The translations under genes were made by a program, and so were the position numbers. Below the pieces are notes generated by a model, which worked only from the letters and a program-made list of their open reading frames with translations, was not told the origin of the DNA and searched no databases. From Burkholderia arboris (lineage in GTDB: Bacteria > Pseudomonadota > Gammaproteobacteria > Burkholderiales > Burkholderiaceae), in assembly GCF_902499125.1 (NCBI RefSeq), contig NZ_CABVPX010000004.1:62001-126000 (forward strand): DNA of 64,000 nt. Reading direction: 5' to 3'. Below are positions 41,574 to 55,000 of the stretch, one piece after another. Numbering within the stretch: position 1 is the stretch's first letter; each line of letters starts with the position of its first letter.

Positions 41574-42611
41574 ATGCGTCATGGCGATATTTCCAGCAGC
41601 AACGACGCCGTCGGCGTCGCCGTCGTCCAGTACAAGATGCCGCGCCTGCACACCCGCGCCGACGTGATCGCGAACGCCCGCGAAATCGCGGAGCGCGTGG
41701 TCGGCATCAAGCGCGGCCTGCCCGGCATGGACCTCATCGTGTTTCCCGAGTATTCGACGCACGGGATCATGTACGACGCGAAGGAGATGTACGACACGGC
41801 ATCGACGATCCCCGGCGAGGAAACCGACATCTTCGCGGCCGCGTGCCGCAAGGCGAACGTGTGGGGCGTGTTCTCGCTGACCGGCGAGCGCCACGAGGAA
41901 CACCCGGACAAGGCGCCGTACAACACGCTCGTGCTGATCAACAACCAGGGCGAGATCGTGCAGAAGTACCGCAAGATCATGCCGTGGGTGCCCGTCGAAG
42001 GCTGGTATCCGGGCGACTGCACGTATGTCGCCGACGGGCCGAAGGGGCTCAAGATCAGCCTGATCATCTGCGACGACGGCAACTATCCGGAAATCTGGCG
42101 CGACTGCGTGATGCGCGGCGCCGAGCTCGTCGTGCGCTGCCAGGGCTACATGTACCCGGCGAAGGACCAGCAGGTGCTCGTGTCGAAGGCGATGGCGTTC
42201 ATGAACAACTGCTACGTCGCGGTCGCGAACGCGGCCGGGTTCGACGGCGTGTATTCGTATTTCGGCCACTCGGCGATCGTCGGCTTCGACGGCCGCACGC
42301 TCGGCGAATGCGGCGAGGAGGAAAACGGCGTGCAGTATGCGGAGCTGTCGGTGAGCCTGATCCGCGACGCGCGCCGCAACATGCAGTCGCAGAATCACCT
42401 GTACAAGCTGCTGCACCGCGGCTACACGGGCAAGATCGGCTCCGGCGAATCGCCGAACGGCGTCGCGCAATGCCCGTTCGAGTTCTACGCGAACTGGGTG
42501 AACGACCCGGACGGCACGCGCCAGGCCGTCGAGCGCCTGACGCGCGCGACACCCGGCACACCTGAATGCCCGATCGAAGGCATTCCGTCCGAAGCGCCCG
42601 CGCACCGCTGA
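41574..42611 (+). CDS. amiE: aliphatic amidase
   Basis: A 345-residue nitrilase-superfamily amidase that hydrolyses short aliphatic amides to acid and ammonia in the cytoplasm. The catalytic triad is at the positions known for the Pseudomonas enzyme: Glu59 (FPEYST), Lys134 (YRKIMPW), Cys166 ([10 protein letters not shown]). Length matches the family (346). CCAGGAG lies upstream of ATG 41574. It is the first gene of the ami operon and is controlled by leader antitermination. Confidence 0.97.
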   Translation: MRHGDISSSNDAVGVAVVQYKMPRLHTRADVIANAREIAERVVGIKRGLPGMDLIVFPEYSTHGIMYDAKEMYDTASTIPGEETDIFAAACRKANVWGVFSLTGERHEEHPDKAPYNTLVLINNQGEIVQKYRKIMPWVPVEGWYPGDCTYVADGPKGLKISLIICDDGNYPEIWRDCVMRGAELVVRCQGYMYPAKDQQVLVSKAMAFMNNCYVAVANAAGFDGVYSYFGHSAIVGFDGRTLGECGEEENGVQYAELSVSLIRDARRNMQSQNHLYKLLHRGYTGKIGSGESPNGVAQCPFEFYANWVNDPDGTRQAVERLTRATPGTPECPIEGIPSEAPAHR

Positions 42612-42679
42612 GCCCGCGCCCCGCCCGGCCGTTCGCGCCACCTGCGCGAACGGCTCCGCCTCACTCTGGAGCCCTCATC

Positions 42680-43161
42680 ATGCTCGGTGTCGCTCTCTTC
42701 TTCATCGGCGCGGTGCTGGTCGTCAACGGCGTCGCGCTCACCGGCCGCATCGAACCGCGCGACGCGGCCGGCCTGAACCTGCTCGTCGGGCTGCTTGCGC
42801 TGCTGATCAACCTCGCCGGCCTCGTGCAGGCATCCGCGCCGCCGCAATATTTCTCGAGCGCGGGCGGCCTGCTGTTCGCGTTCACGTACCTGTACCTCGC
42901 GGCCGTCCAGTGGCGCGGGCTGCAGGGCGCCGGCCTCGGCTGGTACTGCCTGTTCGTCGCGATCAGCGCGCTCGTCTATGCGGGCACGTCGAACGACATG
43001 CGTTTCGGTGCGATGTGGCTGCTGTGGTCGAGCCTGTGGTTCCTGTTCTTCGTCGCGCTCGGCCTGAAGCGGACCGTACGCTTCCTGCCCGGCTACACGA
43101 TCGCGATCGGCGTCGGCACCTGCTGGCTGCCCGGCATGCTAATGATGACGGGGAGGTGGTA

Positions 43162-43162
<1 letters not shown>
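42680..43162 (+). CDS. amiS: AmiS/UreI family amide transporter
   Basis: A 160-residue protein with six hydrophobic helices (MLGVALFFIGAVLVVNGVAL; FRFGAMWLLWSSLWFLFFVA in the middle). AmiS/UreI proteins pass urea or short amides across the inner membrane. ATG 42680 has GGAG eight bases upstream. The stop overlaps the next gene's start (TAATG). Its place after amiE fits amide uptake for the amidase. Confidence 0.93.
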
Positions 43163-43997
<835 letters not shown>

Positions 43998-44001
<4 letters not shown>

Positions 44002-45554
44002 GCGCGCTGCACCTCGCCCGCTTCCTGCACGGAATGAGCGCGCAGGAGACCGACGTGCGACTCGACGATGCGGCATTGCGCGCGACGCTCGGTCACGCCG
44101 CGTTGCGCGTGCCGGGCACGTTACCGCCCGATGCGCGCATCGCGGCGGCCGCGCACGCGCTTGCGCACTGGCGGCATTCGCCGCCCGGCGAACCGGCCGA
44201 CACACTGACGCCGATCGGCATCGCGGTTGCCGGCCTGATCGAGGATGCGCGTGTCGAGACGCTGCTCGCCCGGACATGGCCGGGGCTGACGACCTTCTGG
44301 GCACCGGCGTTCACGCCGATCGACCGCGAAGGGCTCACGTTCGGTTGCCTGTGCGCGCGGCTCGCGAAGGCGCTGTTCGATCCGTCGTATCGCGACGGCA
44401 ATCCGTGGGTCGACAAGGGTGTGCAGCTGTTCAACGCGAAACGCGATGCACTCGACGACTACCGCGCATTCCGCTCGATCGCGTCGCGGCTCGCGAACGA
44501 TCTCGGCCAGATGCGCGTGCGCTTCGAGCCCGACGACGGCGCATGGCTGCGCTATCGCGACGACAACGCGTGGCTGTGGGCGCAACCGGCTGCCGCGTCG
44601 GAACGAGCGGGCAACGAAGGCGTCGAGACGTCGGCCGCGACAGGCGGCCACAGCGACGAACCCGACGACGAACCGCACCCGGCACCCGACGCGCCGCGCT
44701 ATCCCGAATGGAATTGCCACACGCAACGCGAGCGCCGCGACTGGGCGACCGTCGTCGAACGCGCGCCCGTCACGTCGGCGCCGCCGCGCTCGCTGGCCAC
44801 ACTGATCGAAGCCGACCGGCGCGCCGCGAAACGGCTGCCGTCCCCGCGCGCGTCGGAGCCGATGCGACGCGTCGGCCGCCAGCTCGACGGCGACGCGCTC
44901 GACGTCGATGCCGCGATTGCCGCACGCATCGCGCGCCGCGCCGGGCATGCTCCCGATCCGCGCGTGTTCCGCCGCCGCGTGCCGCACGATGCGCACGGGC
45001 CCGTGCTGATCCTGCTCGACCTGTCGGCGTCGACGGCCGCGCACGTCGCCGCGCTCGAAAAACGCGCCGCATTCGTGCTCGGCGACCTGTTCGACCGGCA
45101 GCGGCGGCGTTGGGCGGTGCACGGCTACACGTCGGACGGCCGGCATCGCGTGTACTACGCCCGCTTCAAGGATTTCGGCGATGCGTTCGACGCCGGCCGC
45201 CGCGCGGCGCTGCTCGCGGCCGACGCCGGGATGAGCACGCGCACCGGTGCGGCGCTGCGTCATGCGCTGGCGCTGCTGCGGCGTGAAGCGGCCTGCGCGC
45301 GCGCCGCCGTGCTGATGATCGGCGACGGCGAAGCGGCCGACATCGACGTGTTCGACCCGCGCTACCTCGTCGAGGATGCACGTTACGCGGCACGCCAGGG
45401 CCGGCAGCGCGGCGTCGCGATCGCCGGTTTGTCGTTCGGCGCGCCGCCCGGGTTGTCTACAATACTTGGCATCGGCCCGCGCTGCGTGCACGCGGCGAAC
45501 GGCGACGCCCTGCCCGCCGTCGTCGCGCACGCGGCCGGCCGGCTGACCGCGTGA
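43998..45554 (+). CDS. VWA-domain protein (NorD/CbbO-like), partner of the MoxR ATPase
   Basis: A 518-residue protein with a C-terminal von Willebrand A domain. LILLDLSAST (about 337-346) is the MIDAS D-x-S-x-S motif. The N-terminal half matches NorD/CbbO proteins (DDAALRATLGHAALRV, GLTFGCLCARLAKALF) and a low-complexity acidic linker (about 215-240) joins them. It works with the ATPase upstream, whose last bases it overlaps. Target protein unknown; operon context points to the amidase or transporter. Confidence 0.88.
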
Positions 45555-45585
45555 CGGCCCTACCCGCAAGCATCAGGATGGACGA

Positions 45586-46728
45586 ATGAACAGTGTGAAG
45601 GTTGGCGTATTGTTCTCGCAGAGCGGATGCACGTCGCACCTTGGCCAGAGCCAGTTGCGCGGCACGCTGCAGGCGATCGCCGAAATCAACGAAGCGGGCG
45701 GCGCGAACGGCTGCGAGATCGTGCCCGTCGTGCGCGACGCGTGCTCGGACCCGGCCGTCTACGCGCGCCTCGCCGAGGAGCTGATCGCCACCGAGCGCGT
45801 GAACGTGCTGTTCGGCGGATACATGTCGAGCAGCCGCAAGGCGTTGATACCGATCGTCGAGAAGTGGGACAAGCTGCTGTTCTACCCGACGCTCTACGAA
45901 GGCTTCGAGTTCTCGCCGAACGTGATCTACACGGGCGCCGCACCGAACCAGAACAGCGTGCAGCTCGCCGCGTTCATGACCGCGCAGTTCGGTGCGCGCG
46001 TGTACCTGGTCGGGTCCGACTACATCTACCCGTACGAGTCGAACCGCATCATGATCGACCTCGTCACGCAACACCCTGAAGGCCAGATCCTCGGCGAGGT
46101 GTACATGCCGCTCGTCGCATCCGAGCAGGATTTCGCGGCGGTCGTCGAGGACATTCGCGCGAAGGCGCCCGACTTCGTGTTCAGCACGCTCGTCGGCGAC
46201 AGCACGGCCGCGTTCTACCGCGCATACGCGCAGGCCGGCCTCGATGCACGCAAGATGCCGATCGCGAGCCTGACGACATCCGAGATCGAACTCGGCCAGA
46301 TGGGCGCGGCCGCGGCCGGCCACTACACGTCGTCGCCCTATTTCCAGACGATCGATTCCGACGTGAACCGCCGCTGCATTGCACAGCTCAAGGCGCGCTT
46401 CGGCGACGATGCGAGCGCGTCCGCGCCGTGGGAAGCCGCGTATTTCCAGGTCCACCTGTTCGCCAACGCACTCGCGCGGGCCGGCACCGACCAGCGCGAC
46501 CGGCTCGTCGAACATCTGGCCGATGCGGAGTTCGATGCGCCGCAGGGGCGCGTGAAGATCGACCGGCTCACGCAGCACACGTGCCTGTACCCGCGCATCG
46601 GCTGCGCGACGGCCGACGGCAACTTCACGATCGTGCGCGAAGCGACGCGCCGCGTGCATCCCGATCCGTACCTCGTCACGCATTCGCTCGGCGACCGCGT
46701 GCACACGCCCGACGAACTGAAGGCGTAA
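45586..46728 (+). CDS. amiC: amide-binding negative regulator AmiC
   Basis: A 380-residue periplasmic-binding-protein fold without a signal peptide, so cytoplasmic. VGVLFSQSGCTSHLGQSQLR starts the first lobe, LFGGYMSSSRKALIPIVEKW and YEGFEFSPNVIYTGAAPNQN line the ligand cleft as in AmiC of Pseudomonas. AmiC binds AmiR and keeps it from RNA until a short amide is present. It lies 31 bases after the VWA gene and six before amiR. Confidence 0.95.
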   Translation: MNSVKVGVLFSQSGCTSHLGQSQLRGTLQAIAEINEAGGANGCEIVPVVRDACSDPAVYARLAEELIATERVNVLFGGYMSSSRKALIPIVEKWDKLLFYPTLYEGFEFSPNVIYTGAAPNQNSVQLAAFMTAQFGARVYLVGSDYIYPYESNRIMIDLVTQHPEGQILGEVYMPLVASEQDFAAVVEDIRAKAPDFVFSTLVGDSTAAFYRAYAQAGLDARKMPIASLTTSEIELGQMGAAAAGHYTSSPYFQTIDSDVNRRCIAQLKARFGDDASASAPWEAAYFQVHLFANALARAGTDQRDRLVEHLADAEFDAPQGRVKIDRLTQHTCLYPRIGCATADGNFTIVREATRRVHPDPYLVTHSLGDRVHTPDELKA

Positions 46729-46734
46729 CCGACG

Positions 46735-47346
46735 ATGCGCGCCCGCACCCCGATCCGCTCGACGCCGCGCCTGCTCGCCGAACTGCGCTCGCTCCGCGTG
46801 ATGGTGTACTACCCGGACGACGACAACGGCCTGCTGCTCGTCGAGCAGCTGTCGCGCATCGGCTGCCCGACCGAGCAGCGCTGGCCGCCGCCCGCGGCGC
46901 TGCCGGAGAGCGTCGATCTCGTGATTCTCGCGGTCCGGCCGGACCTGCTGCACCTGTCGATCCCGTGGCTCGAGGACGACGCGCGGCCGCCCCTCATCGC
47001 CGTCACGACCTACGAAAGCCCCACGATCCTCGAACTGATGCTGCGCATCGATGCGCAGAGCGCGGTCACGACGCCCGTCCGCTCGTTCGGCCTGTTGAGC
47101 GCGATGGCGCTCGCGTGCCACCAGAGCCGCCGGCACGACGAATACCGGCGCCGCATCGCGCAGCTCGAACAGCGCGCGATGTCCGTGCGCACGCTGCAGG
47201 AAGCGAAGGCGCTGCTGATGCAGCACAACGCGATCAGCGAGGAAGAGGCGTACCAGCAGATCCGCTCGCAGGCGATGGAGCGGCGCATCTCGATCAACCA
47301 GCTCGCCGAGCAGATCGTGCAGGCGCATGCGCTGCTGAAGCGGTGA
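46735..47346 (+). CDS. amiR: ANTAR antiterminator AmiR
   Basis: A 203-residue regulator: a receiver-like domain without the phosphorylation pocket (VMVYYPDDDNGLLLVEQLSR), a coiled coil (RRHDEYRRRIAQLEQRAMSV) and a C-terminal three-helix ANTAR domain (EAKALLMQHNAISEEEAYQQ then MERRISINQLAEQIVQAHAL). It binds the dual-hexaloop leader ahead of amiE and prevents termination. Six bases separate it from amiC. It is the last gene of the operon and converges on the HxlR gene. Confidence 0.94.
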   Translation: MRARTPIRSTPRLLAELRSLRVMVYYPDDDNGLLLVEQLSRIGCPTEQRWPPPAALPESVDLVILAVRPDLLHLSIPWLEDDARPPLIAVTTYESPTILELMLRIDAQSAVTTPVRSFGLLSAMALACHQSRRHDEYRRRIAQLEQRAMSVRTLQEAKALLMQHNAISEEEAYQQIRSQAMERRISINQLAEQIVQAHALLKR

Positions 47347-47367
47347 TCCCTGCCCGTGCGCCGCGCG

Positions 47368-47817
47368 TCAGTCCGGCGGCGGCAGCACGACCGTGTCCTC
47401 CGGCCCGAGCACGCGCCCGTCCTGCGCACGCAGCTCCAGCTTCCTGACCGGCAGCCCGGCCTTCCGGTCGACGAGCAGCACGTGCGCCTCGTCCGGTTCG
47501 AAGAAGAAATCCTCGCCCCACTGCCGCAGCGCGACCAGCAGCGGAAACAGCCCGCGCCCCTTCTCGGTCAGCACGTATTCGTGATGCGCGCCGCCGTCGA
47601 CGGCCGGCACGATGTCCATGATCCCGTGCGCGACCAGGTTGCGCAGGCGGGCGGCCAGGATGTTCTTCGCGAGGCCGAGGTTCTTCTGGAATTCGCCGAA
47701 GCGGCGCAGCCCGTCGAACGCGTCGCGCACGATCAGCAGCGACCACCAGTCGCCGATCGCGTCGAGCGGGCGGGCAACGCCGCAAAGGGAATCTTCGTGC
47801 GTGGTTCGTCTGTTCAT
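47368..47817 (-). CDS. HxlR-family transcriptional regulator
   Basis: A 149-residue winged-helix protein: SLCGVARPLDAIGDWWSLLI, FQKNLGLAKNILAARLRNLV and ALRQWGEDFFFEPDEA are standard HxlR segments. A longer in-frame start exists 150 bases upstream but adds no similarity and crosses the operator site. It is divergent from the dehalogenase-like gene and three matching operators lie between them, so self-control and control of that gene are likely. Cys11 near the start could be redox-active, as in some HxlR family members. Confidence 0.92.
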   Translation of the reverse strand: MNRRTTHEDSLCGVARPLDAIGDWWSLLIVRDAFDGLRRFGEFQKNLGLAKNILAARLRNLVAHGIMDIVPAVDGGAHHEYVLTEKGRGLFPLLVALRQWGEDFFFEPDEAHVLLVDRKAGLPVRKLELRAQDGRVLGPEDTVVLPPPD

Positions 47818-47883
47818 CGATGCGTGCGGCGATGCCGCTCCCGAAGCGCCGGCTGGATGGCGGTCGTTTCCGTTGACATAAAT

Positions 47884-47900
47884 GGTTGCAATATAAAACC
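47884..47900. promoter_or_regulatory. HxlR operator, copy 1
   Basis: GGTTGCAATATAAAACC matches the pattern of copies 2 and 3 (GGTT-CAA then AAACC) and lies 66 bases before the HxlR start, fitting autoregulation. Confidence 0.6.
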
Positions 47901-48085
47901 CGTTCAGCAAAAGATCAATTCCGGGAGCCGGACTGTTCGCGATCGATGAACGGCACGACGGCTTCATCCCGGATTGATGTGCACAGCGATCATATTCAGG
48001 CGATATTCCCCCGCGTTTTCACCCTCCGTCGCGCCCTCCCGCGCCATCGCCCTCGCCATTCGGCAAGTGGACCGACGATCGAATA

Positions 48086-48102
48086 GGTTGCAACTTGAAA
48101 CC
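48086..48102. promoter_or_regulatory. HxlR operator, copy 2
   Basis: GGTTGCAACTTGAAACC, a one-mismatch form of the perfect palindrome in copy 3, lies 67 bases before the hydrolase start. Confidence 0.7.
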
Positions 48103-48123
48103 ACATATCCTACGCTTCGACTT

Positions 48124-48140
48124 GGTTTCAACTTGAAACC
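48124..48140. promoter_or_regulatory. HxlR operator, copy 3
   Basis: GGTTTCAACTTGAAACC is a perfect palindrome around a central C. Copies 2 and 3 start 38 bases apart. It lies 29 bases before the hydrolase ATG, so binding should block its promoter. The rest of the 352-base gap holds no gene. Confidence 0.7.
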
Positions 48141-48169
48141 AATCTGTCCGACTACCGAAGGAGCGCTCG

Positions 48170-49093
48170 ATGATCCGGTCCGATGCCACGTTCGACGGCA
48201 CCTTTCCTTTCGCCCCGCATTTCGACGACGCATCCGGCTTCCGGATGCATTACGTGGACGAAGGCCCGCGCGACGGCGAAACCGTCCTGTGCCTGCATGG
48301 CGAACCCACGTGGGGTTATCTGTTCCGTCATCTGGTGACGGCACTGCGTCCCCGCTATCGCGTCGTCGTGCCCGATCACATGGGATTCGGCAAAAGCGCG
48401 ACGCCGCAGGACCGCAGCTACTGGCTGCAGGACCACATCGACAATCTCGAGCATTTCGTGCTCGCCCGCGGCCTCGACCGCATCACGCTCGTGATGCACG
48501 ACTTCGGCGGCCCGGTCGGCATGGGGCTCGCCGCACGGCATCCGGACCGGATTCGCCGTATCGTCTCGGCGAACGGGCCAACGCCGTTCGGCCAGCCCGA
48601 CCTGGTCGAGCGACTGACGGCGAACGGCCGCGATGCGCCGTGGTTCCAGTGGATCATGCGTGCAGCGGCCGACGACACGCTCGAAACCGTGCTCGGGCAG
48701 CTCGGCTTCAACATCCTGAGCACGCTGAAGCTGAACGGTTTCGAGAATCACGCGATCGTCAACGACACGTGGATCGCCGCGTACGGTACGCCGTTCGCGC
48801 AACCGGCCGACTGTCTCGGCGCGATTGGATGGGCACGCGGGTTCGCGGCCGGCGCGCACCGGTTCGAGGCACCCGATGCGGCGGCACGGCGCGCGATACG
48901 CGACAAACCCGCGCTCGCGATCTGGGGAAACGCCGATCGAACGCTCGGCGCAGAACACTTCCTGCCGCTCTTTACCGCACTGTTTCCGGCCGCGCCCGTC
49001 GAGCGGCTGGCGGGCGTCGGACACTACTGTTTCGAGGATGCGCCCGACACCATTGCCGCGCGGATCGCCGGTTTCATCCGGACGACCGGCTAA
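48170..49093 (+). CDS. haloalkane dehalogenase-like alpha/beta hydrolase
   Basis: A 307-residue hydrolase with HGEPTWGYLFRHL (oxyanion region as in DhlA), an aspartate nucleophile in VMHDFGGPVG (Asp111), and the catalytic histidine in LAGVGHYCFEDAPD. Haloalkane dehalogenases have Trp after the nucleophile to hold the halide; here it is Phe112, so dehalogenase activity is uncertain and an epoxide- or other ester-type substrate is possible. A GAAGGAG element precedes the ATG. It is probably repressed by the divergent HxlR protein. Confidence 0.85.
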   Translation: MIRSDATFDGTFPFAPHFDDASGFRMHYVDEGPRDGETVLCLHGEPTWGYLFRHLVTALRPRYRVVVPDHMGFGKSATPQDRSYWLQDHIDNLEHFVLARGLDRITLVMHDFGGPVGMGLAARHPDRIRRIVSANGPTPFGQPDLVERLTANGRDAPWFQWIMRAAADDTLETVLGQLGFNILSTLKLNGFENHAIVNDTWIAAYGTPFAQPADCLGAIGWARGFAAGAHRFEAPDAAARRAIRDKPALAIWGNADRTLGAEHFLPLFTALFPAAPVERLAGVGHYCFEDAPDTIAARIAGFIRTTG

Positions 49094-49130
49094 AAAAATC
49101 GGCAGCCGGACCGACACACCCGGCTGCCGA
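49092..49130 (-). terminator. intrinsic terminator of ggt
   Basis: On the minus strand an 11-base-pair stem (TCGGCAGCCGG with CCGGCTGCCGA) is followed by seven T residues, 46 bases after the ggt stop; it also lies right after the end of the hydrolase on the plus strand. Confidence 0.85.
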
Positions 49131-49175
49131 ACGGCGTGCGCACCGCTTCCGCCAGCGCGCACGCATTGCTTCACG

Positions 49176-50897
<1,722 letters not shown>

Positions 50898-51293
50898 TGC
50901 ATGTCCCCCATGTGGATCTCCTTCAGGCAGGAAAAGCGCCTGATCCGCGGATGGCCGCCGGCACGCCAACGGCCATATGCCGGCTTCGTAGTATAGGGGG
51001 ACAAAAAGGGTCGAACACGTGGCATGCCACGAAAGCATGCCGATCGGGTGCGCCCGGTCACGTTGCAGCGCCGCGACGTGCAAACGCATCGGCCGAAACG
51101 GCATGCGATGCACGTCATCACGCAGCGCACAAAACCGAAAGTTGCGAACCTCGCGGCATGCCATGCAGCACGCGCAAAAAAATCTGCAAACGCCCCTCCC
51201 GCAGCGCGGGTCGATCTGAGAAGATAGCGCCCCTTTCGCACGGCATCACCGTTTCGTTCACGTGCCGCTTCACGTTTCTTCGTCTCGCTCCCT
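50898..51293. other. divergent promoter region of ggt and the membrane hydrolase
   Basis: 396 bases between divergent genes. A GGGGGACA element lies just upstream of ggt, and the segment 51160-51240 is less GC-rich. Nothing resembling a gene, RNA or operator was recognised. Confidence 0.4.
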
Positions 51294-51818
51294 ATGGCAT
51301 CACACAATGCGCATCATGCGTCCGGCTTCGCGGCCGGCGTCGCCGCCGCCGTCCTCGTCGCTCAAACCGGGGCAACCGGCCCGTGGCACACCGGCATGCT
51401 CGCCGCGTTCGCGGCGGGCGTCGCGGGCGGCACCGCGCCCGACTGGCTCGAAGTCGCCTGGTGGAGCCGCAAGCGCCGCCTGTGGATCACGCATCGCACC
51501 GTCACGCACTGGGGCATCGGCTGGATCGCGCTGCTTGCGCTCGGGTGGCACGGGCTCATCCATCATCCGCATCCGCTGTGGGCCGCACCGCTGTTCGGCT
51601 TCGCATGCGGCGGTTTGATGCACCTGCTCGCCGACTGGCCGAACCCGCTCGGCGTGCCGTGGATCTGGCGGCGCCACTCGCTCAACCTGTGGAACAGCGG
51701 GAATTGCGACCTGATCGTCGTGGCCGCTGCATGGGGCGGCACGCTGTGGCTCGCGCAGTCGCTGTGGTCGCGCGCACCGCTGCTCGAACACTGGCTCGGC
51801 TGGCTGAATCGCGTCTAG
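51294..51818 (+). CDS. membrane metal-dependent hydrolase (YdjM/DUF457-like)
   Basis: A 174-residue membrane protein with four hydrophobic helices and the conserved histidine and acid residues of the YdjM/DUF457 family: SGFAAGVAAAVLVAQTG, GGTAPDWLEVAWW, WITHRTVTHWGIGW (HRTVTHW is the family hallmark) and GGLMHLLADWPNPLGVPWIW. The family is predicted to be an inner-membrane hydrolase; some members are LexA-controlled. Function here is unknown. About 200 bases separate it from lhr on the same strand. Confidence 0.85.
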   Translation: MASHNAHHASGFAAGVAAAVLVAQTGATGPWHTGMLAAFAAGVAGGTAPDWLEVAWWSRKRRLWITHRTVTHWGIGWIALLALGWHGLIHHPHPLWAAPLFGFACGGLMHLLADWPNPLGVPWIWRRHSLNLWNSGNCDLIVVAAAWGGTLWLAQSLWSRAPLLEHWLGWLNRV

Positions 51819-52018
51819 TTGCGATTCGAAGCAATTCGGCGCGATATCGGCGCACCGAATGGCACGCAACTTTCCGTCCGTTGAAAGTGTGGCGCGAGCC
51901 CCAACTGAATTGGCTTCGTCGACATGCATGCCCGGCACGCACGCGCGACGTCTGGCACACTGACGATTCGATTCAGGCGCGGTTCGTCCGCGCACTCGCA
52001 CCCCATTTCAACGCTCCG

Positions 52019-55000
52019 ATGGACGTCACCGCTATCCGCCCTGCCGCCCGTGCGCTCGACGTGTTCCACCCGGCCGTCGCCGCATGGTTCCAGCGCACGT
52101 TCGCCGCGCCGACCGGCGCGCAGGCGCTCGCGTGGCCGCACATCAAGGCCGGCCGCTCGACGCTCGTCGCCGCGCCAACCGGTTCCGGCAAGACGCTCAC
52201 CGCTTTCCTGTGCGCGCTCGACGATCTGGTGCGCGATGCGCTGGCGCACGACGGCACGCTGCCCGACGCGACGCTGGTCGTCTATGTGTCGCCGCTGAAG
52301 GCGCTGTCGAACGACATCCACGTGAACCTCGACGCGCCGCTCGCCGGCATCGCCGAATCGCTCGCGCACCTCGGCCTGCCGGTGCCGACGATCCGCACCG
52401 CGGTACGTACCGGCGACACGACGCAAGCGGAACGCGCCGCGCTGCGCAAGCGTGCGCCGCACATCCTCGTCACGACACCCGAATCGCTGTACGTGCTGCT
52501 GTCGTCCACGTCGGGGCGCCAGATGCTGTCGAACGTGCGCTCGGTCATCGTCGACGAGATCCATGCGCTCGCGTCGTCCAAGCGCGGCAGCCATCTCGCG
52601 CTGTCGCTCGAGCGCCTCGATGCACTGTCCGGCCGCGCATTGCCGCGCATCGGGCTGTCGGCCACGCAAAAGCCGATCGACGCGGTTGCGCGCTTCCTGG
52701 TCGGCGGGCCGGCCGATGCGCCGCGCGACTGCACGATCGTCGACACGGGCCACACGCGCGAGCGCGATCTCGCGCTCGAACTGCCGAACGTGCCGCTCGA
52801 ACCCGTGATGGCGACCGACGTGTGGGAACAGGTGTACGACCGCATCGCCGGGCTCGCGGCCGCGCATCGCACGACGCTCGTGTTCGTCAACACGCGGCGC
52901 ACCGCCGAGCGCATGGCGCGCCATCTCGCCGACCGGCTCGGCAAGAACGCGATCGCCGCGCATCACGGCAGCCTCGCCAAGGAACACCGCTTCGATGCCG
53001 AGCAACGTCTGAAGCGCGGCGAACTGAAGCTGCTCGTCGCCACGGCCTCGCTCGAACTCGGCATTGACATCGGCGACGTCGATCTCGTCTGCCAGGTCGG
53101 CTCGCCGCGTGGCATCGCGCCGTTCCTGCAGCGCGTCGGCCGCTCTGGGCACCATGTCGGCGGCGTGCCGAAGGGCCGGCTGTTCCCGCTGTCGCGCGAC
53201 GAACTCGTCGAATGCGCGGCGCTGCTCGATTGCGTGCAACGCGGCGAGCTCGATGCGCTGCGGATTCCCGAAGCGCCGCTCGACGTGCTCGCCCAGCAGA
53301 TCGTCGCCGAAGTCGCGTGCACGGAATGGCAGGAAGACGCGCTGTATGCGCGCTTCACGCACGCGGCGCCGTACGCACGGCTGACACGCGAACGCTTCGA
53401 CGAAGTGATGAAGATGCTCGCCGAAGGCTTCACGAGCCGGCGCGGCGTGCGCGGTGCGTACCTGCATCGCGACGTGGTCGGCGGCACCGTGCGCGGGCGC
53501 CGTAACGCAATGATGACCGCGACCACGTCGGGCGGCACGATCCCCGACATGGCCGACTATGCGGTGCTGCTCGAACCGCAAGGCATCCAGGTTGGCACCG
53601 TCAACGAGGATTTCGCGATCGAGAGCCTGGCCGGCGACGTGTTCCAGCTCGGCAACCAGTCGTACCGGATCATTCGCGTGGAAACGGGCCGCGTGCGCGT
53701 CGAGGACGCGCAAGGCCAGTCGCCGAACATTCCGTTCTGGCTCGGCGAGGCGCCGGGGCGCAGCGACGAACTGTCGGCGGCGGTCGGCCGGCTGCGTGCA
53801 CGGCTCGACGGGCTGTTCGCGGACGGCGACCGGCAGGCCGGTGCCGGTGCCGGTGCCGGTGCCGGTGCCGGTGCCGGTGCCGGTGGACGCAATCGTGCGG
53901 GCAGCAACGCCGAAGCCAAAGCGAATGGCGAAACCGGCACGGCACGCGCCTCCGCCGAAAGCCGCCTCGCGCCGGCGCTGCGCTGGCTCGTCGACGAGCT
54001 CCGCCTGTCGCCGGACGCGGCGCGCCAGATCGCCGACTACCTCGCCCGCACCCGCGCCGCGCTCGGCGCACTGCCGACGCAGGACACGCTCGTGATGGAG
54101 CGTTTCTTCGACGAATCGGGCGGCACGCAGCTCGTGATCCATTCGCCGTTCGGCAGCCGCATCAACCGCGCCTGGGGGCTCGCGCTGCGCAAGCGCTTCT
54201 GCCGCAGCTTCAACTTCGAGCTGCAGGCCGCCGCGACCGACGACGCGATCATCCTGTCGCTGTCGCTCGCGCACAGCTTCGCGCTCGACGAGGTGTGGCG
54301 CTACCTGCGTTCGGCCAGCGCCGAGCACGTGCTGGTCCAGGCGCTGCTCGACGCGCCGATGTTCGGCGTGCGCTGGCGCTGGAACGCGACGACCGCGCTC
54401 GCGCTGCCGCGCTTCACCGGCGGCCGGCGCACCGCGCCGCAACTGCAGCGGATGAAGAGCGAGGATCTGCTCGCGACCGTGTTCCCCGATCAGGTCGCGT
54501 GCCTCGAGAACATCGTCGGCGAACGCGAGATTCCGCATCATCCGCTCGTCGACCAGACGCTCGACGATTGCCTGCACGATGCAATGGACACTGACGGCTG
54601 GCTCGCGCTGCTGCGCCGGATCGAAAGCGGCGCGATCGAACTCGTCGCGCGCGACCTGCCCGCACCGTCGCCGCTCGCGGCCGAGATCCTGAACGCGAAA
54701 CCCTACGCGTTCCTCGACGACGCACCGCTCGAGGAGCGCCGCACGCAGGCCGTTCAGTCGCGCCGGTGGAGCGATCCCGAATCGGCCGACGATCTCGGCG
54801 CGCTCGACGCCGACGCGATCGATGCAGTCCACGACGAAGCATGGCCGCTCGTACGCGACGCCGACGAAATGCACGATGCGCTGCTCACGCTCGCCTGCAT
54901 CGCCGACAGCGAAGCACAAGCCCACGCAGGCTGGCCCGACCGGCTCGCGGAACTCGCGGATCGCCGCCGCGCGACGAAACTGGTCGCGCCGGGCGGTACC

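Noticed and set aside
53837..53884. CRISPR or transposon repeat
   Set aside because: A simple 6-bp tandem repeat in frame within lhr; no spacers or terminal inverted repeats.
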